From NCBI GenBank assembly GCA_023412475.1, contig JAEYNR010000040.1, positions 1 through 52,177 of the forward strand: 52,177 bases of DNA. The letters run 5' to 3'. This stretch comes from Fibrobacterota bacterium (GTDB lineage Bacteria > Fibrobacterota > Chitinivibrionia > Chitinivibrionales > Chitinispirillaceae). The translations under genes and the position numbers were made by a program. Shown here piece after piece: positions 8,175-17,164 of the stretch (position 1 is the first letter of the stretch; each line of letters opens with the position of its first letter). The notes beneath the pieces were generated by a model. The model ran no database searches and was not told where the DNA came from. It was given only the letters and a program-made list of their open reading frames with translations.

Positions 8175-9098
8175 TTATCCTTTTTTACTCTTGCGGTAAT
8201 TTAACAGAAGTTCTACCACCACAACCCATGCGTAGAGCTGTTCTGTCAAAGAAGCTGTCAAAAGTACAATCGATTGCAAAGGATTAGAAGTTATTCTTCT
8301 GAAATCCCGCCGCTTAAAAGTTTTGAAAACATTCCTGAATAGTACCGATAAACAGGTGCCCCAAAAGGTGTCTGCATAACGAAATAAGCGGTAATGACCC
8401 GAATGTTTGGTATAAAAGTAAAATTCAGCCTTTAATAAATAACGTATCCTTCTGGGAGCATGCAAAACATACTTCACTAGATTAACTTTCCTGGGAAGAT
8501 GAGTGACCATAATATCTGGAGAAAAATTGATTTCCCCTTTTTCTAATAACCTGGCGGCAAGTTCATGATCTTCACAACAGGGCATTTTTTTTTCAAACGA
8601 CGTGTCAAATCCGGATAACTCAATCAGGATATTTCTTCTCACAGCCAAATGGCAGGTAAGAAATGCTCCACCATTAAGATTCTGCACCTCTCTATCCCAC
8701 ACACCATCGCCGGAGCCTACCACCATTCCCTCTACTCCCACCACCGATTCACTCTGGCTATTTAATGAAGCTGTCATTCTGTTAAACCAGCAATCTCCTA
8801 TCAGAACGTCATCATCCAAAAAAATAATCCACTCTCCTTTGCTTCTGTCCATACCAGTGTTTCTGGCAGATGCCACGCCCCTGTTTTTCTGATAAATGTA
8901 GGTAAATCTGTTTATTCTGGCTATGTCATGATTGCGGCATGCGCTCTTTTCTTCTGAGCCGTCATCTACCACGATTACTTCAACCGCTTTTTTATTCTGG
9001 ATCTGATCCCAGATTGCTTTACAGCACAGTTTCAAAAAATCGGGCCGGTTAAATGTGGGAATGACTATTGAATACTTGATTTTCACCTTTTTACCCAT
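8175..9098 (-). CDS. Family 2-type glycosyltransferase
   Basis: The 307-residue GT-A enzyme opens KYSIVIPTFNRPDF. It has VIVVDDGS at about residue 42, NRGVASARNTGMD, and the metal-binding FLDDDV at about 95, followed by an acceptor-side CEDHELAARL segment. A hydrophobic helix near residues 272-296 may hold it at the membrane. It would add a sugar to the growing polysaccharide repeat unit. Its start overlaps the end of the upstream glycosyltransferase by 16 bases, indicating translational coupling. Confidence 0.87.
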   Translation of the reverse strand: MGKKVKIKYSIVIPTFNRPDFLKLCCKAIWDQIQNKKAVEVIVVDDGSEEKSACRNHDIARINRFTYIYQKNRGVASARNTGMDRSKGEWIIFLDDDVLIGDCWFNRMTASLNSQSESVVGVEGMVVGSGDGVWDREVQNLNGGAFLTCHLAVRRNILIELSGFDTSFEKKMPCCEDHELAARLLEKGEINFSPDIMVTHLPRKVNLVKYVLHAPRRIRYLLKAEFYFYTKHSGHYRLFRYADTFWGTCLSVLFRNVFKTFKRRDFRRITSNPLQSIVLLTASLTEQLYAWVVVVELLLNYRKSKKG

Positions 9099-10162
9099 AC
9101 CTTATTGTAGACTTCAAGTAGTCTGGTGCCTGTATTACTTGTTTTAGATTCATAAGCAGATGCCCCCTGAAATGACCGCAAAGACCATAACCTTTTATTC
9201 ATGATCAACTTCATCATACCTTCTGCGATCTTTTCCACATCCAATGGGTCCACAAAAACTGCTGCATCATGACAAGTCTCATGAAGAGATTCGATATCTG
9301 AGAGCAGAAGCGGACATCCGCATTCCATTCCCTCAACAGGAGGTATTCCGAAACCCTCATAGATAGAACAGAAGATAAGTCCTGAGCAGTTTTCCAGATG
9401 TTCTTTATAATTGTCCATCGACTCAAAAGTAACATTTTGCGGCACCTGCCAAAGATCCTCCTCTTGCTTATCCACTTGGCCAAGTATTTTCAATTGACAA
9501 TCCGGCATTTTTCTTCTGAAAAGATCAAATGCCTTTACTACTCTTGATGTGTTTTTATGGACACTTCCACCCAGAGTTATGAAATATTGCTGCCGCTCAC
9601 TATCATTTCTTTCCTTATTAAGCGAAAGCACCGGTTTATAAATCACTTCCATTTTTTGCGAAAGTGATGGCAACATCTTCTCTACATCTCTGGCAGTGGC
9701 CTCTGATATACAGATTATTTTGTCAATAGATCTGATCAGTTTTTTCTGAATTTGCCAATACCGACTACTCTTTACTGATTTAAGGAAAGGGACATCCCAG
9801 TTTTCAACACCAAGATCATAGATTGTGGCTACGGTTTTGCACCGATGAAACATTCCCATACCGATTTGTCGTAATGGTCCCAGCGCTATCCAATAGTGGA
9901 AAATATCTATTTTATAGCGCCTGATAATCAGAGGTATTCTAATAAGGTCCTGCTTCCAGTCGCTCCATTGGTATTGGATCCATCGTACCTTTTTATGTCC
10001 CATCAACTCTGGCACACTATTTTTATCACCCCATATGAAAATTTCTGATGATGTTTCCATATCAGAAAAAACCCTTGCTACCGCAAGAGTGTAAGCACCC
10101 ACTCCCCTTCCACTGTATCCAAGGGAGAATAATCTGAAATCCCACAGAATGTTCACCTGCAA
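9083..10162 (-). CDS. Family 4-type (GT-B) glycosyltransferase
   Basis: The 359-residue protein is a typical GT4 enzyme. It opens ILWDFRLFSLGYSGRGVGAY, has KIICISEATARD in the middle, YFITLGGSVHKNTSRVVKA at the start of the second domain, and the donor-binding YEGFGIPPVEGMECG with a standard EX7E. This pattern is like WbaZ/RfaB-type mannosyl- or glucosyltransferases of surface polysaccharide operons, but the sugar cannot be read from sequence. It overlaps both neighbours (10 and 16 bases). Confidence 0.88.
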   Translation of the reverse strand: MQVNILWDFRLFSLGYSGRGVGAYTLAVARVFSDMETSSEIFIWGDKNSVPELMGHKKVRWIQYQWSDWKQDLIRIPLIIRRYKIDIFHYWIALGPLRQIGMGMFHRCKTVATIYDLGVENWDVPFLKSVKSSRYWQIQKKLIRSIDKIICISEATARDVEKMLPSLSQKMEVIYKPVLSLNKERNDSERQQYFITLGGSVHKNTSRVVKAFDLFRRKMPDCQLKILGQVDKQEEDLWQVPQNVTFESMDNYKEHLENCSGLIFCSIYEGFGIPPVEGMECGCPLLLSDIESLHETCHDAAVFVDPLDVEKIAEGMMKLIMNKRLWSLRSFQGASAYESKTSNTGTRLLEVYNKVWVKR

Positions 10163-11250
10163 ATTCTCCTGTAAATTAACAGAAGCTTTTCTGCCATATT
10201 GGAAAATAAGCGGTTCTTTGAGTATTCATCAGCTCTCCAAAGAAGCTCATCTCTGAACCTGCTGTCTTCCATTATTTTTCCAATAGCCCCTATAACCGAT
10301 TCAGGTTCATTTTTCACAGCCAGAACCGGACCACATTCATTCAGTTCTTTTATCATTGGTATCTCAGTAGCGATTACAGGTTTTAAAGCACCAATAGCTC
10401 TGGAAACAGTACTCGAAGAGCTTCGATATTTGAAAAGAGACAAATAGATATCCATTTTTCCCAACATCTCACTCTGCTTTTCATCCGAAACCCACCCTGT
10501 AATTATAAAGCGGTTCTGCCATTTCCGCTCGATTATCATTTGTTTAAGATTCTCCAGAATTTTTTCATGTTCATTATTCCTTAATCCACCTATCCAGATA
10601 AATTTCCAGTCAGATTTCATTTTTTCCAGCACAGAAAACAGTAGTTGATAATCGTAACCCGGATTGATAAAGCCGGTCGAACCAAAAAGGATCGGTTTCC
10701 CGATTTTCCATTTGAATTTCGCCTCATTTGTACTTTTCTTAATCGGAAACTGAAGTATTTCGACATGCTCCGGTTTTATCCCCTTTTTTAAAAGTATATC
10801 TTTATGATATCTGTGATGAACCAGAATCAGATCGGCTCCAAAACTTCTGCTGCAATGGTTTGAATATGCTGTCTGCACCGGATGCTTATAGTCGTAAACA
10901 ATCTTTTTAACCGCCAATAAAGGTCCACGTCCGCTGATTTTACTCCTGGGGAATGTCTGTGGAAATTCTTCATATACTTCATGAAGAGTAACTATGACCG
11001 GCTTTTTTATTTTTGATAAGAGCCTGAGATAATAATCTCTGCCTTTTTTCAAGAAAAAGGAAGTTTCGTATTGAATATGTACCAGATCAGCACTATCCTT
11101 ATTTTTTAATAAAGGCTCGCCATCATTCATGACCGCCGACAAATCCTTAGTGATCACTTCACACTTATTCTTCAGTTCCCTTATGTAATCTTGGGAATAG
11201 ATAGATATTCCGCACTTTTTGTTTTCTTGGAAAAGCCATAATACTTTCAT
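10153..11250 (-). CDS. GT-B glycosyltransferase
   Basis: I place the start at ATG 11250 (365 residues, MKVLWLFQENKKCGISIYSQ), because it forms an ATGA overlap with the stop of the upstream gene. An upstream start at 11361 would overlap that gene by 115 bases. The protein has a GT-B layout: DLVHIQYETSFF and VIVTLHEVYEEF in the N-terminal half, and ILFGSTGFINPGYDYQLLFS in the C-terminal half. The usual EX7E motif is absent; the region reads LFKYRSSSSTVSRAIGALKP, as in some GT4 relatives. It probably builds the same polysaccharide as its neighbours. Confidence 0.83.
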   Translation of the reverse strand: MKVLWLFQENKKCGISIYSQDYIRELKNKCEVITKDLSAVMNDGEPLLKNKDSADLVHIQYETSFFLKKGRDYYLRLLSKIKKPVIVTLHEVYEEFPQTFPRSKISGRGPLLAVKKIVYDYKHPVQTAYSNHCSRSFGADLILVHHRYHKDILLKKGIKPEHVEILQFPIKKSTNEAKFKWKIGKPILFGSTGFINPGYDYQLLFSVLEKMKSDWKFIWIGGLRNNEHEKILENLKQMIIERKWQNRFIITGWVSDEKQSEMLGKMDIYLSLFKYRSSSSTVSRAIGALKPVIATEIPMIKELNECGPVLAVKNEPESVIGAIGKIMEDSRFRDELLWRADEYSKNRLFSNMAEKLLLIYRRICR

Positions 11251-12185
11251 TTTGAAGCCCTGTAACCTGAATAGATCTGCGATGGTAACCCAATACGCTT
11301 TCCATAGAGACGATGCCGCCAGATACCGGAAAATACTCCGCAGGCAGCAGCAATAATGCAAAAGAGATCATGCTTTATTATCGAACTTTTTCCATCGGAT
11401 TTAATCCTTGTTTCATACTCAAGACGGTATTTCCAGTATGTGAACCAAGACTTCAGATATTTTGCAGGTATATATTTACAATAAAAATAAGCCATGTTTT
11501 CATAACTGTGATAAATATACCTGTAGTTTTTATCCTCTCTGCATCCGCCAGTACTGTTTCTTAAATGGGTAACCCTGGCATCTGCACAATACCATATTTT
11601 ATGATTTTCCTTAAGCAATCTGAAGGCACAATCGATCTCCTCCCATAGAGCATTTCTTTTGAAGCAAGGATCAAAACCGCCGATTCCTTTCAGTGCCTCT
11701 CTTCTGAAAGACATATTGGCACCCATAACGCTGATGGTATACTGGCTCTTTGGGACCGAGAAATTTTGTATAAGTTTTCCTGTGGAAGGATCAAATACAG
11801 ACGGGTAGTCATTTCCTTTTTCAAACATAGGATCATCCACATAACCAGCTACTGCTGCAATTGACTTATTGTAGCAACAGCGATGATTACTTAAAAGATT
11901 TTCATCCGGGATCACATCATCATCTACAAAGAGTATTATGGGATTTACTCCAGCCCTCACTCCGGCATTTCTTGCTTTTGGCAAATTTGGAGGTGATGAG
12001 AAAAGGGATTTTATCTTGGGATTGTCAAATTTTTTTATTTGACTTCCACCTTGATATACGATATATATCAAATCATTGGCAAGACATTGCTTTAGTAAAG
12101 CTTTTGTCACAAAATCCACAGCACCTGATCGATTATATGTGGCTATGACCACATCAATGCCAGCATACTGCAGATCTTCATTCAT
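11247..12185 (-). CDS. Family 2-type glycosyltransferase
   Basis: The 312-residue GT-A enzyme opens IDVVIATYNRSGAVDFV. It has NLPKARNAGVRAG, the metal-binding ILFVDDDVIPDE, and a later GGFDPCF / LWEEIDCAFRL acceptor segment. It lacks the VDDGS motif of many GT2 enzymes, showing VYQGGS there instead. A C-terminal hydrophobic stretch (about 275-295) may associate with the membrane. It starts inside the end of the tyrosine-autokinase gene (8-base overlap) and ends in an ATGA overlap with the next gene. Confidence 0.85.
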   Translation of the reverse strand: MNEDLQYAGIDVVIATYNRSGAVDFVTKALLKQCLANDLIYIVYQGGSQIKKFDNPKIKSLFSSPPNLPKARNAGVRAGVNPIILFVDDDVIPDENLLSNHRCCYNKSIAAVAGYVDDPMFEKGNDYPSVFDPSTGKLIQNFSVPKSQYTISVMGANMSFRREALKGIGGFDPCFKRNALWEEIDCAFRLLKENHKIWYCADARVTHLRNSTGGCREDKNYRYIYHSYENMAYFYCKYIPAKYLKSWFTYWKYRLEYETRIKSDGKSSIIKHDLFCIIAAACGVFSGIWRHRLYGKRIGLPSQIYSGYRASK

Positions 12186-14352
12186 TTTTAACCTTTTTTG
12201 TTTTATAGTAGTGGTAGTAATATTTGTAATATCCGTAACTTGAATACCTGTGTGTCAGATCTATATCATTGAGAACAGTTCCCAGAATCCTTACGTTCAC
12301 ATTTTTTAATATGTTAATTGCTCTTGAAGCCATCTCCCTTTCGGTATGATTCGATTTGATTATTACCAGTATTCCGTCGGTCTTTGTACCCAACAATGTG
12401 GAATCAGTTACAGCTACAATTGGTGGTGAGTCGAAAAATATGATATCAAATGTTGCTTTCAATTTTTCGATAATCTGAGTCATCCTGTTGGAGGCGATCA
12501 GCTCTGCCGGGTTTGGAGTAAAAACTCCGGCAGGAATGACAAAAAGGTTTTCCTTATCAGTGGGATGGATTATCTGATCGTAATCGGGATTTTCCCCGAA
12601 CAAATCGGTAAATCCCGGTTCTCTTTTGCAATTAAAAATATGATGAATCACCGGTCGGCGTAAATCAGCATCAACCAACAGTGTCTTTTTTCCCATCTGG
12701 GCATATGCGGTAGCCAGGTTGGAGATGGTAAGTGATTTACCCTCTGAGGGACCGGCAGAGGTCAACACGATTGTTTTAAGGGGCTTGTCAGGACTGACAA
12801 ATGTCAGATTGGTTCTGAGAGACCTATATGATTCGGTTATAACCGAGTCATCTCCTCCAAAGTTAAAAACCAGCCTTGGATACTGAAGCAAAGAAGTGCC
12901 TTTGTCTTTATCTCCATTTTTCCTGCGTATCTTGACTTCTGCTTTCTTATCATGAGTAATATGTGGGATAGTTCCCATTACCGGCAGCACTAAAAATCTT
13001 TCGATGTCTTCGTTTGATTTGATGGTAGTGTCGTTAAATTCGATAAAGAATGCCAGTGCTATTCCCAGAGCCAATCCCAGGATTGCCCCAAGAAGATAAA
13101 ATTTCATCTCATTTTTGGGGATTGGATCGCCTGGCATAACCGGCATGTCAACAATTTTTACACCCGCAGTATTCGACGCACTCATTATTCGCTGTTCTTC
13201 GGCTTTTTCCAGAAGTATAGAATAGATGTTTTCATAGACCTCTTTGGATCTTTTTAACCGCATCAGTTCAAGAGACTGGGACATGATATCAGGATTTCTG
13301 CTTTTATAAGCGGCAATAGCTCTGTTGTATGCTTCGAGTCTGCGTTTATAAAGTTCAAGTTCACCCTCTTTGCCAATCACAGATTTTCTTATCTCCTGCC
13401 ATTGTCGCATTGTTGCAGGGTCTATTCCTGTACTGCTGCTTTTTTTATGCTCGAGCAACTGTCTTTCTGTTTCCTTAATTTCTCTGTCTATAGTTGAAAT
13501 ACCAGTAAGACGTATCCCAAGGCTCTCTAGACGAAGTTTTTCCTTTTCCAGTTCATTAAGTTTTGTCCTCAGTTCCACATACTCAGATGATTTCAGCTCT
13601 TTAGCAGGAGTGATTTTACTTTCCATCTGCAACAGTAGTTTTCTCTCGGCATCAAGATCCGCCTCCTTGACTCCCAGTTGAGCCAGAACCACAGAGGAGC
13701 TATCCTGTAAAGCTTTCAGCTCCTTTGTAGTCCCTTCATGGATCTGTCCTGCCTTTTCGCTAAAATGACGATAGTCCTGCTCAGCCTGTTCCAGATTTTT
13801 TCTGATCAGGTTGAGTTGTTTATCAATCTCAAGCAATGCTCTGCGTGATTCTTCACTGGCTACTTCCTGACATCGATCTCTGAATATTTCAGTTCCTCTG
13901 GTAGCGGTCATATAGGCCAGATCACTTGAATTCATTCGGACATTGAGCTTCAGAAATGAGGTATAAATTGTCTTTCGTAAGGAAATACTCTGATGAATAT
14001 ATTGAATGGCAGCTTCTTGGTTTGTTTTTGGAAAAGCAGCCTGGAACCTTTTTATTCCGATTGTGTCAAGAACCGATTCCAGAAAGGAACGACTGCTAAG
14101 AATTCCCTCATAAAAACTCAGTGGTCTTGCACTTGTCATAATAGGCTGGTTAAGATAAGTGCTGGTGGGCTCCTCAATCACAATAGTTGAATATGATTCA
14201 TAGATATCCTCGATGTTATCCACGAAATAAGCGGTGGAGAGCAGTGTGCTGAGCAAAAAAAGCAGGATGATCCATTTCCTGCGAACAATAACCCTCAGGT
14301 AATCGTTGATACTTTTTTCTGCAGTTCTATTTTGCATTAATGAGGGACTCAT
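12178..14352 (-). CDS. Wzc-like polysaccharide co-polymerase with BY-kinase domain
   Basis: The 724-residue inner-membrane protein has a Wzz domain with TM1 near 28-46, a long periplasmic coiled coil (about 170-400), a GNVR-like PVMPGDPIPKN segment and TM2 near 420-443. The cytosolic BY-kinase follows: Walker A SAGPSEGKS (about 532-540), Walker A' LLVDADLRRP (about 558-567) and Walker B IIFFDSPP (about 637-644). The C-terminus has a cluster of nine tyrosines between about 703 and 716 for autophosphorylation. Such proteins control chain length and export of capsule or exopolysaccharide together with the outer-membrane Wza. The start overlaps the Wza-like gene by ATGA. Length and domain order match E. 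coli Wzc. Confidence 0.93.
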   Translation of the reverse strand: MSPSLMQNRTAEKSINDYLRVIVRRKWIILLFLLSTLLSTAYFVDNIEDIYESYSTIVIEEPTSTYLNQPIMTSARPLSFYEGILSSRSFLESVLDTIGIKRFQAAFPKTNQEAAIQYIHQSISLRKTIYTSFLKLNVRMNSSDLAYMTATRGTEIFRDRCQEVASEESRRALLEIDKQLNLIRKNLEQAEQDYRHFSEKAGQIHEGTTKELKALQDSSSVVLAQLGVKEADLDAERKLLLQMESKITPAKELKSSEYVELRTKLNELEKEKLRLESLGIRLTGISTIDREIKETERQLLEHKKSSSTGIDPATMRQWQEIRKSVIGKEGELELYKRRLEAYNRAIAAYKSRNPDIMSQSLELMRLKRSKEVYENIYSILLEKAEEQRIMSASNTAGVKIVDMPVMPGDPIPKNEMKFYLLGAILGLALGIALAFFIEFNDTTIKSNEDIERFLVLPVMGTIPHITHDKKAEVKIRRKNGDKDKGTSLLQYPRLVFNFGGDDSVITESYRSLRTNLTFVSPDKPLKTIVLTSAGPSEGKSLTISNLATAYAQMGKKTLLVDADLRRPVIHHIFNCKREPGFTDLFGENPDYDQIIHPTDKENLFVIPAGVFTPNPAELIASNRMTQIIEKLKATFDIIFFDSPPIVAVTDSTLLGTKTDGILVIIKSNHTEREMASRAINILKNVNVRILGTVLNDIDLTHRYSSYGYYKYYYHYYKTKKVKNE

Positions 14353-15245
14353 TTGAACACTCCGGCAAATGCCTGAATTGTCACTACTATTAACAAAGTA
14401 TTATTTAGTACGGCCAGCATAGTTTTCCAGTCAAACCATCTGGAATAGACTATTATTACATCGCCTGGGTTAACTTTAGGAATTTTATCCATTTTTCCCT
14501 GATCAATATAGGACTGCAGATCAATTATCTCTTCATCGACTCTTTCACTGGAATTAGCTGAAAGCCTTCTGATACGGGAAAAATCTGCTTTTTCGGCTGG
14601 TCCTCCTGCCATATAAATGCATTCAAATACATTTAATGTGTCTGTTAATTCAAAAATTCCAGGTTTCTGAACAGCTCCGATCACCTTTACATTGTTGTTT
14701 TCCTTTTTTGTCATTACGATCACAATATCATCGGCTACCAACTGCGGCATCTTTTCGATATCTCCATCCTGGAGAAACTGCTGAAAATTAAAAATCTCCG
14801 GGACTTCGGGACTGTGTTTATGAACGATTTTTATGTTGGTTAAATCGGCGTTTTTACCCACCAGTCCACCTGCATTCATGATAGCTTCCTGAACAGAAGC
14901 CCCCTGAATGATCTTCACTATGCCTGGTTTCAATACTTCCCCCAAAACTGTAATTTCTATCTCAGGTTTTTCTACAATTGATATAAGCACCAGAGGATTG
15001 TCGATGTTTCTGGCCAGCTTGAACATCAGTTCATTTGTTAATTCAGTGGTGCTTATACCGACAATTTTATCATCTGCTATCAGTGGGTAATCAATTTGCC
15101 CTTCATCGTTAACTACATATCTACCTGATAATTCAGGATGCTCTATAACCTGAATATCCAGAACATTACCGTTTCTGATTATTCCTGCATTTACAATCAT
15201 AAAAACAGTCATCAGACACATTACAATTCTGTTGATTTTATTCAT
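14349..15245 (-). CDS. Wza-like polysaccharide export protein (SLBB domains)
   Basis: The 298-residue protein has a signal peptide (about 1-21) with no lipobox after it. A Poly_export domain (about 25-100: DIQVIEHPELSGRYVVNDEG) is followed by two SLBB-type domains (ITVLGEVLKPGIVKI; VIGAVQKPGIFEL) and a C-terminal hydrophobic helix (about 276-298) ending at the stop. It is expected to form the outer-envelope exit channel with the Wzc-like protein, which follows with a 4-base overlap. It is shorter than E. coli Wza (379) and lacks the acylated N-terminus, so how it sits in the outer membrane is unclear. Confidence 0.88.
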   Translation of the reverse strand: MNKINRIVMCLMTVFMIVNAGIIRNGNVLDIQVIEHPELSGRYVVNDEGQIDYPLIADDKIVGISTTELTNELMFKLARNIDNPLVLISIVEKPEIEITVLGEVLKPGIVKIIQGASVQEAIMNAGGLVGKNADLTNIKIVHKHSPEVPEIFNFQQFLQDGDIEKMPQLVADDIVIVMTKKENNNVKVIGAVQKPGIFELTDTLNVFECIYMAGGPAEKADFSRIRRLSANSSERVDEEIIDLQSYIDQGKMDKIPKVNPGDVIIVYSRWFDWKTMLAVLNNTLLIVVTIQAFAGVFK

Positions 15246-15276
15246 ATTGTCCGCCGCCTTCCGCTATTCAAGACCC

Positions 15277-16320
15277 CTAAGCAGCAGGTGTAAAAACAAA
15301 CGGATAAGAAACCGTAACATCGCCATCAGTAACCTGTTCAAACTGCCACATTTTCACTTTTCGCACTACTTCATCCGCAAATTCCCTGTTTCCGGTTGAG
15401 TTTACTGCTATTATGACCGAACTCACTGCCCCGGATGCAGAAATCGTAATTCTCAGGGTTATTTTTCCTTTCAGGTAGGGGTCTCTTTTCAGATATTTTT
15501 CATAACTCATTTTAATACTGGACCGGTGAGATGTCACTACTTCATTTATCGCCTGGTGATCTCTTTTGGAGTCATTGGATGCAGCACCTTCTATACTTTC
15601 AGGCCGTTGAATCAAAAAATCGCCTTTCTTGGCCAGCTCATAGGTTTTTACCTCTCCCACACCTGCAATCAAATCATCTATTTCCTCTTTATGAGACACC
15701 GTAACATCTTTACTTTTAATTAATTTACGATCAAGAATTTCTATCGGCTGATTTTTTTTCAGTCCACTCATATTGGACAATACCTCATCAAGCCCTTTGA
15801 ACTTATCACCTTTATCCTTCATTGTCCCCAATACATCGACTACCGCAGGCCCCTTGGCTGTAGAACCCACTCCGGTGAGCATACCCAACACCCCCACTGT
15901 TCTTACCTTGTTTTCTACCTTTGCTACTTTTTGCTCTACCTGTTTTTTTGCTTCAGCTCTTTTTGCAATCGCAACCGCTGATCCGGTAACCGGAGCCACT
16001 TTTCTGTCCGTTACAACTTTTTCGTCTCCAACTAAAGCTTGCTTTTCCTTGACAAGTTCCTTAGACATAGGCTTATCAATAATTAATTTAACAAATCGTT
16101 CCGGGACCTTTTCTATCACAATATCTTCAGCCGGTTGTAACTTAATTCTAATTGCCATAAATACTATTACCCCGTGGAAAAAAACTGAAACCAGCAAAAT
16201 CATAAAAAAACGTAAATCCAGTTTATTACCGAATCCTCCCCTTACATTCCTTAGAATCGAGCGGTCAATTGCCAATCGGGCACCCGAGGATACCACAATG
16301 ATTCTGTTTTCATTATTCAC
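15277..16320 (-). CDS. TonB-like protein with AgmX/PglI-type C-terminal domain
   Basis: The 347-residue protein has a short cytosolic N-terminus, one TM helix (about 38-59), a long Lys/Glu/Val-rich periplasmic linker and a C-terminal domain (about 270-345) with KRDPYLKGKITLRITIS and VRKVKMWQFEQV then TVSYPFVF. That domain matches the AgmX/PglI/TonB C-terminal family, which transmits force from an ExbB-ExbD motor across the periplasm; the Myxococcus counterpart is GltJ/AgmX. It follows the second ExbD gene by two bases and precedes the Wza-like gene by 31 bases, linking the motor to polysaccharide export. There is no N-terminal zinc finger or FHA domain of the Myxococcus type. Confidence 0.85.
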   Translation of the reverse strand: MNNENRIIVVSSGARLAIDRSILRNVRGGFGNKLDLRFFMILLVSVFFHGVIVFMAIRIKLQPAEDIVIEKVPERFVKLIIDKPMSKELVKEKQALVGDEKVVTDRKVAPVTGSAVAIAKRAEAKKQVEQKVAKVENKVRTVGVLGMLTGVGSTAKGPAVVDVLGTMKDKGDKFKGLDEVLSNMSGLKKNQPIEILDRKLIKSKDVTVSHKEEIDDLIAGVGEVKTYELAKKGDFLIQRPESIEGAASNDSKRDHQAINEVVTSHRSSIKMSYEKYLKRDPYLKGKITLRITISASGAVSSVIIAVNSTGNREFADEVVRKVKMWQFEQVTDGDVTVSYPFVFTPAA

Positions 16321-16322
16321 TG

Positions 16323-16841
16323 CTATTCTCCACGCTTGCGAACAGCCAGCGAAAAGTTGTTATACCCCTGTTGACCGCAGGTATACATTATCTTTTTCAG
16401 TAAACGAAATCGGATCCTTTTATCACCCTGAATAGTAACATCTCCCTTGAACGTGGTGGTATTGGAGTACTGGCTTATTAATTCAGTTTTTTCACGTCTG
16501 GCACGCAGCCAATCATTGAGTTCAGTAATAAGTAGCTCCTCTGATGAAAGCACCTGCTTCACATCTGCTACTTTTCTGTTTTCGACCATTATAAAGCTGG
16601 TATTTACAATGATATTAACATTAAGTTCTGGCCTTTTCTGTGCAGATGATTCCGGGAGTTGAAGATCATTTTGAACAGTTACTATTTCGCCTTCGGAGGA
16701 AAAACTTTTCAACAAATATATAAGCAGTATGGTCATTACATCTATTAACGATGTCAACTGAGGTTTGAAACTTTTTATTTCCTTCTTTCCCCTGGTCTTT
16801 CTAAGCTGTTTCAAAGGTGATCTAGATGCAGGAAAACTCAT
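16323..16841 (-). CDS. ExbD/TolR-family protein 2 (AglS-like)
   Basis: The 172-residue protein has a basic N-terminus, one TM helix (about 29-50) with LTSLIDVMTILLIYLLKSF, and a periplasmic domain. Asp34 is at the position of the proton-coupling Asp of ExbD (Asp25 in E. coli). The Pro normally before it (TP) is Ser here. In the ExbB-ExbD family this helix sits inside the ExbB pore and converts proton flow to force. The gene overlaps STAS by ATGA upstream and is two bases from the TonB-like gene. Together with ExbD protein 1 it may form a mixed dimer. Confidence 0.88.
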   Translation of the reverse strand: MSFPASRSPLKQLRKTRGKKEIKSFKPQLTSLIDVMTILLIYLLKSFSSEGEIVTVQNDLQLPESSAQKRPELNVNIIVNTSFIMVENRKVADVKQVLSSEELLITELNDWLRARREKTELISQYSNTTTFKGDVTIQGDKRIRFRLLKKIMYTCGQQGYNNFSLAVRKRGE

Positions 16842-17164
16842 AATTCCTCTTCGGAGTCTACAATCCTGAAAATTCTGGACAGACTGGTTTCTGCCAAAAG
16901 CTGTTTAACAAAGCCCAGAGGTCTGAAAAATACTAGCTCCTTTTTTTGCTCTGTCATCTCATGCCAGAAATGAACAAAAACCCCTAACCCATAGCTATCG
17001 ATAAAGTTGGTGCTGGACATATCAAAAATCACTGCACGAACATTTTTCTTTTTAATAGTCTCCAGCTTTTTGGTAACCTTGCTCAGATTTTTCTTTGTAA
17101 TCTCACCCTTCATCTCCAGAACAGTAACCCCTTTTATCTTCCTGGTATTGATTTTTAAATTCAT
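16838..17164 (-). CDS. STAS-domain protein (anti-sigma-factor-antagonist type)
   Basis: The 108-residue protein is a single STAS domain: VTVLEMKGEITKKNL, AVIFDMSSTNFIDSYGLGVF and a C-terminal helix. Ser57 in FIDSYGLG is the usual phosphorylation site of SpoIIAA-like proteins. Start ATG 17164 forms an ATGA overlap with the ExbD 1 gene; an earlier frame start at 17212 would lie within that gene. STAS proteins usually bind an anti-sigma kinase or act as a partner-switch scaffold. Here it is lodged between two motor genes, with 4-base overlaps on both sides, so it may sense or gate the motor (inference). No kinase or phosphatase partner is in the window. Confidence 0.85.
   Translation of the reverse strand: MNLKINTRKIKGVTVLEMKGEITKKNLSKVTKKLETIKKKNVRAVIFDMSSTNFIDSYGLGVFVHFWHEMTEQKKELVFFRPLGFVKQLLAETSLSRIFRIVDSEEEL

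Noticed and set aside
15773..16435. A 220-codon open frame on the plus strand opposite the TonB-like and ExbD genes.
   Set aside because: It is antisense to two well-supported genes, has low-complexity Ser/Thr-rich content and no ribosome-binding site.
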